This document shows, piece after piece, positions 28,373-36,923 of a DNA stretch of 64,000 nt (positions within the stretch are counted from its first letter, which is position 1; each line of letters opens with the position of its first letter). The notes below the pieces were generated by a model, which was not told the DNA's origin, searched no databases, and was given only the letters and a program-made list of their open reading frames with translations. Location of the stretch: positions 310,001-374,000 of the forward strand of contig NZ_NRRR01000001.1 of assembly GCF_016583765.1 (NCBI RefSeq). Direction: 5' to 3'. The position numbers were made by a program, and so were the translations under genes. This DNA is from Chromatium weissei. Lineage in GTDB: Bacteria; Pseudomonadota; Gammaproteobacteria; Chromatiales; Chromatiaceae.

Positions 28373-29512
28373 ATGAAACCATCTTTTCACATTCCTCCCG
28401 TCAAACGCGCAGCCACCGGTTCACGACCGCTTCGCCGTTCACGAGCCAAATTGCATTGGTTGCGACCATTGCTGCTTGGATTATTGGGTTTAGTCGTGCT
28501 GGCGCTGTTATGGACCTGGTCGGGAAACACCAGTCAGAATCAATCTCCGAAAGCCCAGCGCCAGTTACGCGATGCCGCACAAGATCAATTCAAACAATGG
28601 TTTCCACAGCCGGTCATGCCAACGAATAACGATTGGTATGGTTTGGAATTGCGTATTCGCGCTTCGGGATCGAAATTGCCGCGTCTGGTGGTTGTGCACG
28701 GTTTGGATGAACCCGGCAGCATTTGGCATGACTTATTTCCATTGTTGGACGCGGCTGGTTTTGAAGTCTGGGAATTTCGCTATCCACACGACCAAAGCAT
28801 CGAGCGCACCGCACAGAATTTTGCCGAGCAGTGGCAAGAATTTCCCACCAATCGTCCGGCGATTCTGATTGGTTATGACGTGGGCGGACTGGTCATTCGT
28901 GATTTTGTGGCGCGTTGGAGACATCCAGTCAATGCTGCGGCTCGCGCCAGCGGAGCGGCAGTACGCGGCGCGATTTTGGTGGGAACGCCAAATCAAGGTA
29001 GCGATTGGGCGCGACTGCGCGTCTGGTTGGAATTGCGCGATCAGTTTTTAACCAAAGAAGATCAACGGTTTGCACTGTTTGCGGCGCTGCGCGATGGCTG
29101 CGCAACCCCCGTCATCGATCTTCAGCCTAACAGCAGCAGCCTCGCCGCATTAAACGCGCTGCCTTGGCCAAATGCCGTTTCCATTCAATTGATTGGCGGC
29201 ACGTTATCGGAACCGACGTTGGGAATGTCTGCAAATTTCACCGCGTTGATGCAGGCATCATCGGCGGAGCTGCAAGAATTGCTGACAGCGTGGTGGTCGA
29301 ATCTCGGCATCAATCTTGGCGATGGCGTGGTCACGCTCGATGCGCTCAGATTTCCCAATGCGCCAGCACCGCTTCAGGTTGCAGGATCGCATCGCGGTCT
29401 GTTGACGCGCCTGACGCCGACCGATCCAGAACCGCCAGCCATTGCGTTGATTTTGCAAACGTTGACGGCGTGGAATGCTCCACCCGCAGCAGCAAAACCG
29501 CCAATTCAGTAA
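28373..29512 (+). CDS. Membrane-anchored alpha/beta hydrolase with Asp at the nucleophile elbow
   Basis: A 379-residue protein with an N-terminal membrane anchor (LLLGLLGLVVLALLWTW, residues 33-49) and an alpha/beta hydrolase domain. The oxyanion strand VVVHGLDEPGSIWHDLF resembles PGAP1/lipase-type esterases. The elbow reads G167-Y-D169-V-G-G, so Asp replaces the usual Ser, while the downstream LVGTPNQGSDWARLR and a late AGSHRGLL His are retained. Asp nucleophiles are known in haloalkane dehalogenases and epoxide hydrolases. Here it could mean a changed reaction or a pseudoenzyme. ATG 28373 was chosen over TTG 28346. Confidence 0.8.
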   Translation: MKPSFHIPPVKRAATGSRPLRRSRAKLHWLRPLLLGLLGLVVLALLWTWSGNTSQNQSPKAQRQLRDAAQDQFKQWFPQPVMPTNNDWYGLELRIRASGSKLPRLVVVHGLDEPGSIWHDLFPLLDAAGFEVWEFRYPHDQSIERTAQNFAEQWQEFPTNRPAILIGYDVGGLVIRDFVARWRHPVNAAARASGAAVRGAILVGTPNQGSDWARLRVWLELRDQFLTKEDQRFALFAALRDGCATPVIDLQPNSSSLAALNALPWPNAVSIQLIGGTLSEPTLGMSANFTALMQASSAELQELLTAWWSNLGINLGDGVVTLDALRFPNAPAPLQVAGSHRGLLTRLTPTDPEPPAIALILQTLTAWNAPPAAAKPPIQ

Positions 29513-29585
29513 TAAATGTTATTGATGTTTAACGGGTTATGCAGAAATCACGCAGCCACAAAGCCGCGTGATTGTGAGAAGAAAT

Positions 29586-30131
29586 TTATTTCGCGTGATG
29601 CGGAGCGGGCGTACTGAGCGGAGCCATGTGCAGCAACCAAGCGGGTTGCGGATGTGGCATCGGCGCTGGCGCAACAGTTTCTGCAACCGGTGCAGTTTCA
29701 ACCGCTGGCGCGGGTGCTGGAGCCGGTGTCGGCGCTGAAGCTGGCGCAACAGTTTCTGCTGGTTTCTCAACAACTGGCGCTGGTGCAACAGCTTCTGCAA
29801 CCGGTGCAGTTTCAACCGCTGGCGCGGGTGCTGGAGTCGGCGCTGAAGCGGGTGCAGCAGGTTCCACTGGTTTTGCAACGACTGGCGCTGGTGCGGGTGC
29901 TGGCGCAGCAGGTTTCGCAACTGGTGCAGCCACAGGCTGATTCAACGTCACGCCACCAATTCGCGCCAAATTGGTTGTGAGCTGTTCGGTGGTCATCTTC
30001 ACCGGTTCACTCGCCAGCATTCCCGTCGATATGGCGTGTGACACACCCATAATTGCCAACACGACCACACCGCCAATTATTGCCTTGGTGCTGTCAATGT
30101 TGCTCAACGGACTCGATTTGGTTTCACTCAT
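29586..30131 (-). CDS. Ala/Pro-rich membrane-anchored protein, function unknown
   Basis: A 181-residue protein with a short cytoplasmic head (MSETKSSPLSNIDSTK), one membrane segment (AIIGGVVVLAIMGVSHAI), a small conserved-looking stretch (MTTEQLTTNLARIGGV) and then a long Ala/Pro/Val/Glu tail. The tail contains two copies of a 38-residue unit (APASAPTPAPAP...VETAPVAE), a 114-base direct repeat. Such tails often act as periplasmic spacers, as in TonB, but no TonB C-terminal domain follows. The start ATG 30131 has AAGGA eight bases upstream. I do not recognise the family. Confidence 0.6.
   Translation of the reverse strand: MSETKSSPLSNIDSTKAIIGGVVVLAIMGVSHAISTGMLASEPVKMTTEQLTTNLARIGGVTLNQPVAAPVAKPAAPAPAPAPVVAKPVEPAAPASAPTPAPAPAVETAPVAEAVAPAPVVEKPAETVAPASAPTPAPAPAPAVETAPVAETVAPAPMPHPQPAWLLHMAPLSTPAPHHAK
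29683..29911. repeat. 114-base imperfect direct repeat in Ala/Pro-rich tail
   Basis: The segment GCAACCGGTGCAGTTTCAAC recurs at 29683 and 29797, 114 bases apart, with most of the intervening unit conserved. It encodes the repeated 38-residue Ala/Pro unit of the minus-strand gene and could expand or contract by slippage. Confidence 0.7.
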
Positions 30132-30327
30132 TAGACTCATCCTTTCAAAAAGTAGGAAACAAAGATAGGCAATAGCTAGGCTGCCTGAACGGACGCATGG
30201 GATCAAGAGAGAATCAGCAACGCGAAACGGATTCAGCAAATATCTGTAAAAAAGGAACGTTTTTCGCAGTTGCAGCAAATTTCATTGATCTTAATCATGT
30301 TGCAGTTGCATCATGTGCGTACTCGTG

Positions 30328-30378
30328 GCGAGCCGTTGGGCAACATTCCAAGCGTTTAGTTGAGAGGCTCGCATTTTT
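30328..30378 (+). promoter_or_regulatory. Possible structured leader or attenuator of ppsA
   Basis: GCGAGCC (30328-30334) can pair with GGCTCGC (30366-30372), enclosing a small GTTG-GG-CAAC hairpin, and is followed by ATTTTTTC 30 bases before the ppsA start. This is the shape of an attenuator or RNA switch. I cannot match it to a known riboswitch class. Confidence 0.35.
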
Positions 30379-30401
30379 TCAACGCCTAGAGAACTCAAAA
30401 A

Positions 30402-33400
30402 ATGACCGATTATGTGCGCTGGCTCAATGACTTAGGAATGGAAGATGTGCCCGTCGTGGGTGGCAAAAACGCCTCGCTGGGCGAGATGATTCAGAACCTC
30501 ACGCATCTTGGCGTACAGGTTCCGGGCGGTTTTGCGACCACCGCCGATGCGTATCGTGAATTTCTCGCCCACGAAGGTTTAGATGAACGCATTCAAACCA
30601 TTCTCGATACGCTTGATGTTGATGATGTTTCCGCCCTCGCCGAAGCTGGCCCGCGCATTCGTGGTTGGGTGTTGGAGCAGCCATTTCCCGCCGCATTAGA
30701 TACCGCAATTAACGATGCCTACGCCAAATTGACTGCCGAAGCCGGCAGCGAAGTGTCATGGGCAGTGCGCTCGTCAGCAACGGCAGAAGATTTGCCGGAT
30801 GCGTCCTTTGCTGGTCAGCAAGAAACCTTCTTAAATGTCAAGGGCTTGGAGCACATCAAACATCGCATCAAGGAAGTGTTCGCCTCGTTATTCAACGACC
30901 GCGCCATTTCTTACCGCGTTCATCAAGGTTTTGAGCATCGCAACGTCGCGCTGTCGGCTGGCATTCAACGCATGGTGCGCAGCGATTTAGCGGCTTCCGG
31001 CGTGATGTTCACGCTCGACACCGAATCCGGTTTCCGCGATGCCGTCTTCATCACGGCGAGTTACGGTCTCGGCGAAATGGTCGTGCAAGGCGCGGTCAAT
31101 CCAGACGAGTTTTATGTGCATAAACCGACACTTGCCGCTGGTCGCTCCGCGATTGTGCGCCGCACCGTCGGTGATAAAGCGATTCGCATGGTGTACGCCG
31201 AAGCGGGTGCAGAAAAGCCCGTTCACATTGAGCCAGTACCGGAAGCCATGCGCCCGCTGTTCAGCATCAGCGATGCCGAAGTGGAAGAGCTGGCAAAACA
31301 GGCGATGCAAATCGAACAGCATTACGGTCGTCCGATGGACATCGAATGGGCGAAAGACGGCGTTGACGGCAAAATTTACGTCGTGCAGGCGCGACCCGAA
31401 ACCGTCCAAAGTCGCTCCGGCAACGTGATCGAGCGTTACATTCTGCGCGAAACCGCACCGATTCTGACCAGCGGACGCAGCATCGGCAATCGCATCGGCG
31501 CGGGTGTGGCGCGAGTGGTGGAGAGCATCGCTGATATGCACCGCGTGCAGCCCGGCGACGTGCTGATCACCGACATGACCGATCCCGATTGGGAGCCGAT
31601 TATGAAACGGGCAGCGGCAATCGTGACCAATCGCGGTGGACGCACCTGCTTCTCCGGCAAGACCATGTTATTGACCAATAAAGGATTTATGACCTTCGCC
31701 GAGGTGCATGAGCGCGGTCACGACGGTTTGAGCGTTCCGGCACTGCACCGCGACACGCTGAAAGTCGAATGGAAGCCCGTTGAGGCGGTGATGCAAAAAC
31801 AGGCCAAGACGATTCGCGTCGAAGTCTCGCAAACTGGGCGAATGAGCGGCAACGCGTTGACGCTGACTCCCGATCATAAGATGTTGAATTTGCGGGATGC
31901 GGCGCTGGTAGACAGCGAAATGCAGCAGATGCTCGCGGACGGTGACGCGGTGTTGCTGGCGCAACATCTGCCGCAATTGTCCACGTCTACCGGCAAAGAA
32001 CGCTCGCTGGCGTATTTGCTCGGCGGCTTGATGAGTGACGGTCATATTCATCTCAATCAGCGGCACGGCGAAGTCACTTTTATTCAAAAGCCGACTGAAT
32101 TAAAACAGCAATTCATTGAACGAATGAATGCGGCGCTGGTGGAGAATTACGGTAAAGCATTTACCGTTGCTACTGCGCAATTATCACACGCAGTTGGTCA
32201 ATCGACCGTGTGCTATTCCAAAGCAATTGCCGAAGATTTACTGCAAGAACAGGACAACATCGTCACTACGTTATTAAAAAGTGACGCGGAACTTGCTGCG
32301 CATTTTCTCGCTGGCTTAATTGATGGTGATGGCTGTTTTAATAACGGACGCGTGAATTTATACGTCTCCGACGATGAGACTTTTCAAGCGGTGATCGTCG
32401 CGTGTTTGCGCCTCGGCACCGTGCCACAAGTCACGCGCAACCGTCACATTCACAACGTACAAATCGTTGAACAATTGAATCGAATTGGTCAATACACGCA
32501 GCGCGTTGCCTGTCGTGATACGCGGCAAGTTGGCAGCCGCTTTTTCAATACGCGGCAATTATTCAGCAGTCCGGTGAATGGCGATATTAACAATCGCGTG
32601 AATAAAGGTTATCTCATTGCGGAACGTGCATTGACAGCAATTCAACCGCACTTGTCAACGGAATTGGCAACGCGGCTGCAAACCGTGCTGAATTCGGATA
32701 CGCGGCAAGCGCGAGTGCATTTGGTTGAGGAATGCGCGGAAGAAGCGGTTTATAACATCACCGTTGCCGATCATCACAATTACATTGTATTCACCGAGCG
32801 TTATACGCCGGTGCTGGTGAATAATTGCCATGCCGCAATTATCGCCCGTGAATTGGGCGTTCCCGCAGTGGTTGGTTGCAATAACGCGACCGAGATTGTT
32901 AAGGAAGGTCAAGCAGTTACCGTGAGCTGCGCGGAAGGCGACACCGGCTACATTTACGATGGCAAATTGGAATTTGATTACAAGACTATCGAATTGACTG
33001 CCATGCCGGAGATTCCGGTGAAAATTATGATGAACGTCGGTAATCCTGAACGCGCATTTGCGTTTTCTGCGACACCGAATGCGGGAATTGGATTGGCGCG
33101 GCTCGAATTCATCATCAATAACATGATCGGTATTCATCCGAAGGCGCTGCTTGAATTCGATCAATTGCCAGCGGAATTGAAAGCGCAGATCGCTCCGCGT
33201 ATTGCTGCCTATTCCAGTCCACGCGAGTTTTACATTGCCAAATTGGCAGAAGGCATTTCCACGCTGGCGGCGGCATTTTCACCGAATACCGTGATTGTGC
33301 GCATGTCGGATTTCAAATCGAATGAATACGCCAATTTAATTGGTGGCAAGCGGTATGAACCGGAAGAAGAAAATCCGATGATTGGATTCCGTGGCGCTGG

Positions 33401-33953
33401 GCGTTACATTTCCGATAACTTCAAGGATTGCTTTGAATTGGAATGTGAAGCATTAAAGCGCGTGCGCAATGACATGGGATTAACCAATGTCGAGATTATG
33501 ATTCCATTCGTGCGGACATTGGCGCAGGCTAAAGCGGTGGTTGAAGCATTAGCAGCGCAGGGATTAGAACGCGGTAAAGATGGGCTGCGTTTAATTATGA
33601 TGTGTGAATTGCCATCGAATGCAGTTTTAGCTGATGAGTTCCTTCAGTATTTTGATGGTTTTTCAATTGGCTCCAATGATATGACCCAGCTCACGCTCGG
33701 ATTGGATCGTGATTCCAGTTTGGTTGCCGAGAGCTTTGATGAGCGTGATCCGGCAGTGAAAAAGATGCTGTCATTAGCAATTACCGCCTGCCGCGCTCAG
33801 GGTAAATACGTTGGCATTTGCGGTCAGGGACCTTCTGATCATAAAGATTTCGCTGATTGGTTATTGAAACAGGGAATTAGCAGCATTTCACTCAATCCCG
33901 ATACCGTGATTGATACGTGGATTTATTTGGCAGAACAAGCCAAGACGCTGTAA
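30402..33953 (+). CDS. ppsA: Phosphoenolpyruvate synthase interrupted by an intein
   Basis: A 1183-codon gene. Removal of the intein leaves 790 residues, the normal PEP synthase length. The enzyme converts pyruvate plus ATP to PEP, AMP and phosphate in gluconeogenesis. The N-terminal ATP-grasp domain ([31 protein letters not shown]), the central phosphohistidine domain and the C-terminal PEP-binding TIM barrel ([23 protein letters not shown]) are complete. The catalytic region [17 protein letters not shown] is split just after Thr, so the swivelling His lies on the second residue of the C-extein. Activity therefore requires splicing. Monocistronic, with a strong terminator downstream. Confidence 0.96.
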   Translation: MTDYVRWLNDLGMEDVPVVGGKNASLGEMIQNLTHLGVQVPGGFATTADAYREFLAHEGLDERIQTILDTLDVDDVSALAEAGPRIRGWVLEQPFPAALDTAINDAYAKLTAEAGSEVSWAVRSSATAEDLPDASFAGQQETFLNVKGLEHIKHRIKEVFASLFNDRAISYRVHQGFEHRNVALSAGIQRMVRSDLAASGVMFTLDTESGFRDAVFITASYGLGEMVVQGAVNPDEFYVHKPTLAAGRSAIVRRTVGDKAIRMVYAEAGAEKPVHIEPVPEAMRPLFSISDAEVEELAKQAMQIEQHYGRPMDIEWAKDGVDGKIYVVQARPETVQSRSGNVIERYILRETAPILTSGRSIGNRIGAGVARVVESIADMHRVQPGDVLITDMTDPDWEPIMKRAAAIVTNRGGRTCFSGKTMLLTNKGFMTFAEVHERGHDGLSVPALHRDTLKVEWKPVEAVMQKQAKTIRVEVSQTGRMSGNALTLTPDHKMLNLRDAALVDSEMQQMLADGDAVLLAQHLPQLSTSTGKERSLAYLLGGLMSDGHIHLNQRHGEVTFIQKPTELKQQFIERMNAALVENYGKAFTVATAQLSHAVGQSTVCYSKAIAEDLLQEQDNIVTTLLKSDAELAAHFLAGLIDGDGCFNNGRVNLYVSDDETFQAVIVACLRLGTVPQVTRNRHIHNVQIVEQLNRIGQYTQRVACRDTRQVGSRFFNTRQLFSSPVNGDINNRVNKGYLIAERALTAIQPHLSTELATRLQTVLNSDTRQARVHLVEECAEEAVYNITVADHHNYIVFTERYTPVLVNNCHAAIIARELGVPAVVGCNNATEIVKEGQAVTVSCAEGDTGYIYDGKLEFDYKTIELTAMPEIPVKIMMNVGNPERAFAFSATPNAGIGLARLEFIINNMIGIHPKALLEFDQLPAELKAQIAPRIAAYSSPREFYIAKLAEGISTLAAAFSPNTVIVRMSDFKSNEYANLIGGKRYEPEEENPMIGFRGAGRYISDNFKDCFELECEALKRVRNDMGLTNVEIMIPFVRTLAQAKAVVEALAAQGLERGKDGLRLIMMCELPSNAVLADEFLQYFDGFSIGSNDMTQLTLGLDRDSSLVAESFDERDPAVKKMLSLAITACRAQGKYVGICGQGPSDHKDFADWLLKQGISSISLNPDTVIDTWIYLAEQAKTL
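31647..32825 (+). mobile_element. LAGLIDADG intein in PpsA (393 residues)
   Basis: In-frame insertion covering residues 416-808 of the precursor. It begins with Cys (CFSGKTML, block A), has the TxxH of block B in TLTPDHKML, two dodecapeptide endonuclease motifs LLGGLMSDG (Asp546) and LAGLIDGDG (Asp641), block F around [14 protein letters not shown], and ends VLVNN before the extein Cys809. The penultimate residue is Asn rather than the usual His. Splicing and homing motifs both look intact, so it should be a mobile bifunctional intein. The same insertion point is used by the PEP-synthase intein of Methanocaldococcus jannaschii, from memory. Confidence 0.95.
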
Positions 33954-33966
33954 TTTTTGCTGATTA

Positions 33967-34003
33967 AAAAACCCCGCCTTTTTAATGAAAAGGCGGGGTT
34001 TTT
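33967..34003. terminator. Bidirectional Rho-independent terminator
   Basis: AAAAACCCCGCCTTTT and AAAAGGCGGGGTTTTT form a 16-bp stem with a five-base loop, giving a U tract in both directions. It lies between the convergent ppsA and Csx2-like genes and can terminate both. Confidence 0.9.
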
Positions 34004-34046
34004 ATTGACTACAGTTCCTAGAAAAAGTGAGCAGTTATTTTGTACT

Positions 34047-35267
34047 TTAATCGGCTTTTTCAAGCTGATCTAATGCGCGGCGCAATTTAATGGGTAACTG
34101 CTCAGGGTTAACAAGAATTTGGCGTATTTCTTCTTTCGATGCAGGGTTGCCATGTGCGAGCGCATTGCGTACATTTTTAAGCGTCCAATAAGCGTTACGG
34201 GTTGCTTGTGAGTATTTACCTGCTTTGATTTCTGCCTCAAACGCTTCTGCAGCTGGTTTTCGCTCTTCTTGGTGATCATGCCAACCTAATTTGCGTTGAT
34301 CGCATTCACGGGTAATCACTGCTTCAAATCCAAAAATGGCAGCACGTACGTAATCGCCTTGCTCTAAATAGAAATATGCCAAGCGTCGTTGATGTTCGCC
34401 TAAAGTACCGCCGTTTACCCAATTCAGCCGTTGACGGAGTGCCTTTTGAAATAGCCCTGAAATGCCGGGTAGTGGTACATCAAGCGAGGGTAAAAAAGAT
34501 TGGATTTTTCTTTTTGCATCGCTGAGATTCAGCGTTCGTTCAAAAAATGCTGCATCAACTAAACACCGTATTTTATCTGCAGCAATACCATCCGCTTTTA
34601 ATAGTGGCGCAAATAAACTGTAATCGCCATTTTGATCGAAACGTCCAAGTGCATCAATCCAATGTGCAATAGTCAACAAGCCATCTAATTGAATCACTGG
34701 TGTTTGATTATTTGCGGTCATTTCCAATGCGCCATAATAAACGCCAGCAACAGTTAAATTCTGTACACGTTCCAGAAATAATCCAGATAACAAACCGACA
34801 GCAGCGAGATGACGAAATCCGTGCGTCAGGTCAAATGTAACTTGACCGGTAGGAACGGCTGCTGCAATTGCGTCCAGAATACGCGCTTGACCATCAGCAT
34901 TACGACCGTAATCAATCAATCGCAATGCACAGGGTAAACCCAATGCGCGCTCTACGAGTGGCCCAACCTCAATTAACAATGTATCGTCCACGCGATTGGT
35001 TGCGACTGCTTCAATTAAACGCAATCGTAATTCTTCGTCTTCACCTTCAGTTGCCAATTGTTCAATAAGCACGTCCCACATACTGCCAGCCGTACCCAGT
35101 AAAACCAGACGCTCCGGTTGAATAATTTGACGCAATGCCAAACCGAAAAACGGTGTGGTATGTATTGAACCATCAGCAAAAAGGTAATTTGCCTTGCGGT
35201 AACCCGTTTTAGGGTCTTGAGAAGCGCGACCTAAAAAACTTACTAACGTACTTGATGTATTGTTCAT
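34047..35267 (-). CDS. Orphan Csx2 / DxTHG-motif CARF-HEPN protein (Csx1/Csm6 superfamily)
   Basis: A 406-residue protein. The N-terminal half looks like the CRISPR-associated CARF-type domain of the TIGR02221/Csx2 group: VSFLGRAS, YRKANYLFADGS, TPFFGLALRQ, LVLLGTAGSMWDVL and the hallmark D146-L-T-H-G150 in TFDLTHGFRHLA. The C-terminal half is helical and ends in a HEPN RNase motif R367-N-A-L-A-H372. Known relatives degrade RNA when cyclic oligoadenylate from a type III Cas10 binds the CARF domain. Here no cas gene or repeat array is in the window. ATG 35267 was chosen (MNNTSSTLVSFLG) with GGAAAA upstream. It lies between ppsA and the pnt operon, transcribed alone. Confidence 0.85.
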   Translation of the reverse strand: MNNTSSTLVSFLGRASQDPKTGYRKANYLFADGSIHTTPFFGLALRQIIQPERLVLLGTAGSMWDVLIEQLATEGEDEELRLRLIEAVATNRVDDTLLIEVGPLVERALGLPCALRLIDYGRNADGQARILDAIAAAVPTGQVTFDLTHGFRHLAAVGLLSGLFLERVQNLTVAGVYYGALEMTANNQTPVIQLDGLLTIAHWIDALGRFDQNGDYSLFAPLLKADGIAADKIRCLVDAAFFERTLNLSDAKRKIQSFLPSLDVPLPGISGLFQKALRQRLNWVNGGTLGEHQRRLAYFYLEQGDYVRAAIFGFEAVITRECDQRKLGWHDHQEERKPAAEAFEAEIKAGKYSQATRNAYWTLKNVRNALAHGNPASKEEIRQILVNPEQLPIKLRRALDQLEKAD

Positions 35268-35456
35268 ATCACTATTTTCCGTGAAGATTTTAATCGTTGG
35301 TAATTTTGTTATTTGTGCTTTACGCCGAATTAACGTGGTAAGCAGCACAATTTTCAATAAGCAAGTCACAAGTTGCGATCATTAGCGGGCGACCCTGATA
35401 ATGCGCGGGTTTTGCCGCATTCCGGCGGCGACCCTGAAACTCAAGGCAAATCACAG

Positions 35457-36554
35457 ATGAAAATTGGTATTCCACGAGAAACACGACCCGGCGAAACGCG
35501 GGTTGCTTCCACACCAGAAGTCGTTAAAAAACTGATTGGTAAAGGCTTTACGCTAAACGTTGAATCGGGAGCGGGCATCAGCGCCGGTTATCCCGATGCG
35601 GATTACATTCAGGCTGGCGCACAGTTAACCGACCGCGCTGGTGCGTATGACGTTGATTTATTACTGAAAGTGCGGCGACCGACTGCCGAAGATGTCGCCG
35701 CAATGCGTGCAAATGGACTCTTTATCGGTCTGCTCGAAACCTGCGGCAGCGATGAAATTTTGACGGAAATGTTGAATAAAAACATGCGTGTTCTCGGCAT
35801 GGAGCGAATGCCGCGCACCTCGCGGGCGCAGTCAATGGACGCGCTGTCATCGCAAAGCAATCTTGCTGGGTATCGCGCCACGCTCGAAGCGGCAGCGCGT
35901 TATGGACGTTTTTTCCCCATGATGATGACCTCGGCGGGGTCGTCAAAACCGGCGCGAGTCGTCGTTTTGGGCGCTGGCGTGGCTGGTTTACAGGCAATTG
36001 CGACGGCGCGGCGGCTCGGCGCGGATGTTCACGCTTACGACGTGCGCCCCGAAACGCAGGAGCAAATTCGTTCGCTCGGCGCGAAACCAATCGTGCTTGA
36101 TCTCGGTGAAAGTGGCGCGGGCACTGGCGGTTATGCCCGTGAATTATCTGAAGAAGCAAAGGCAATTCAACAGGTTGCGCTCGGCGACGAACTCGCAAAA
36201 GCGCATGTCATCATCACCACCGCGTTAATTCCGTGTCGCCCCGCGCCCGTGCTCATCACAACGGAAGTCGTCGAACGAATGCGCACCGGCTCGGTCATTA
36301 TCGATTTAGCCGCAGCGAATGGTGGCAATTGCCCGCTCACCGTCGCAAATGAAATCATCGAATACAAGGGCATCACCATTGTTGGTATCACTAATTTTCC
36401 CGCATTAATTCCAGCAGATGCCAGCGCATTTTATGCCCGCAATTTATTCAATCTCATTGAGATCATGTTTCAGTTCGATCATGCCGAACCGCAATTAAAA
36501 GACCTCAACGCAGATGACATCACTGCTGCGATGTTAATTCAAACCTCCGCATAA
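35457..36554 (+). CDS. pntAA: NAD(P) transhydrogenase subunit alpha, part 1
   Basis: A 365-residue NAD(H)-binding domain I of the proton-translocating transhydrogenase. Motifs are MKIGIPRETRPGETRVA at the start, RTSRAQSMDALSSQSNLAGY (the RQD-loop region) and the Rossmann motif VVLGAGVAGLQAIATARRLG. ATG 35457 is clear from family alignment. The alpha subunit is split in two genes here, as in Rhodospirillum. The products use the proton gradient to make NADPH at the inner membrane. Confidence 0.95.
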   Translation: MKIGIPRETRPGETRVASTPEVVKKLIGKGFTLNVESGAGISAGYPDADYIQAGAQLTDRAGAYDVDLLLKVRRPTAEDVAAMRANGLFIGLLETCGSDEILTEMLNKNMRVLGMERMPRTSRAQSMDALSSQSNLAGYRATLEAAARYGRFFPMMMTSAGSSKPARVVVLGAGVAGLQAIATARRLGADVHAYDVRPETQEQIRSLGAKPIVLDLGESGAGTGGYARELSEEAKAIQQVALGDELAKAHVIITTALIPCRPAPVLITTEVVERMRTGSVIIDLAAANGGNCPLTVANEIIEYKGITIVGITNFPALIPADASAFYARNLFNLIEIMFQFDHAEPQLKDLNADDITAAMLIQTSA

Positions 36555-36614
36555 ACAATTGCGTAAACAACAGCACAATCGTTATTAACCGAACCACTTT
36601 TTCAGGATGCTTCA

Positions 36615-36911
36615 ATGCCAGAAACTCTCGATCCTTCAATTATTGCGTTATACGTATTTGTTCTCGCCTGTTTCATTGGTTATTGGGTCGTGTGGGGAGT
36701 CACTCCATCATTACACACACCACTGGTCGCATTAACCAACGCTATTTCCGGCATCGTTTTAATTGGCGCACTACTCGTTGCTGGCGATCCAAATGCCGGA
36801 GTATTGATTCAGTTTATCGGTTTTATCGCTGTCTTACTGGCATCAATCAACGTCTTTGGTGGCTTTTTAGTAACGCACCGAATGTTATCAATGTTTAAGA
36901 AGAAAAAATAA
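36615..36911 (+). CDS. pntAB: NAD(P) transhydrogenase subunit alpha, part 2 (membrane)
   Basis: A 98-residue protein that carries the alpha-side membrane helices of domain II. Three to four helices are visible, including [18 protein letters not shown] and [30 protein letters not shown], the latter typical of PntAB. It lies 60 bases after pntAA and 12 before pntB. Confidence 0.93.
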   Translation: MPETLDPSIIALYVFVLACFIGYWVVWGVTPSLHTPLVALTNAISGIVLIGALLVAGDPNAGVLIQFIGFIAVLLASINVFGGFLVTHRMLSMFKKKK

Positions 36912-36923
36912 GGATCATTCGCA

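Noticed and set aside
29626..29980. Plus-strand Gly/Ala- and Leu/Gln-rich frames
   Set aside because: Low-complexity shadows of the Ala/Pro-rich minus-strand gene, which has a membrane segment and a good ribosome site.
33960..35456. CRISPR array near the Csx2-like gene
   Set aside because: I looked for regularly spaced repeats on both sides and saw none; the only repeat is GGCGACCCTGA twice about 38 bases apart before pntAA, which is too little.
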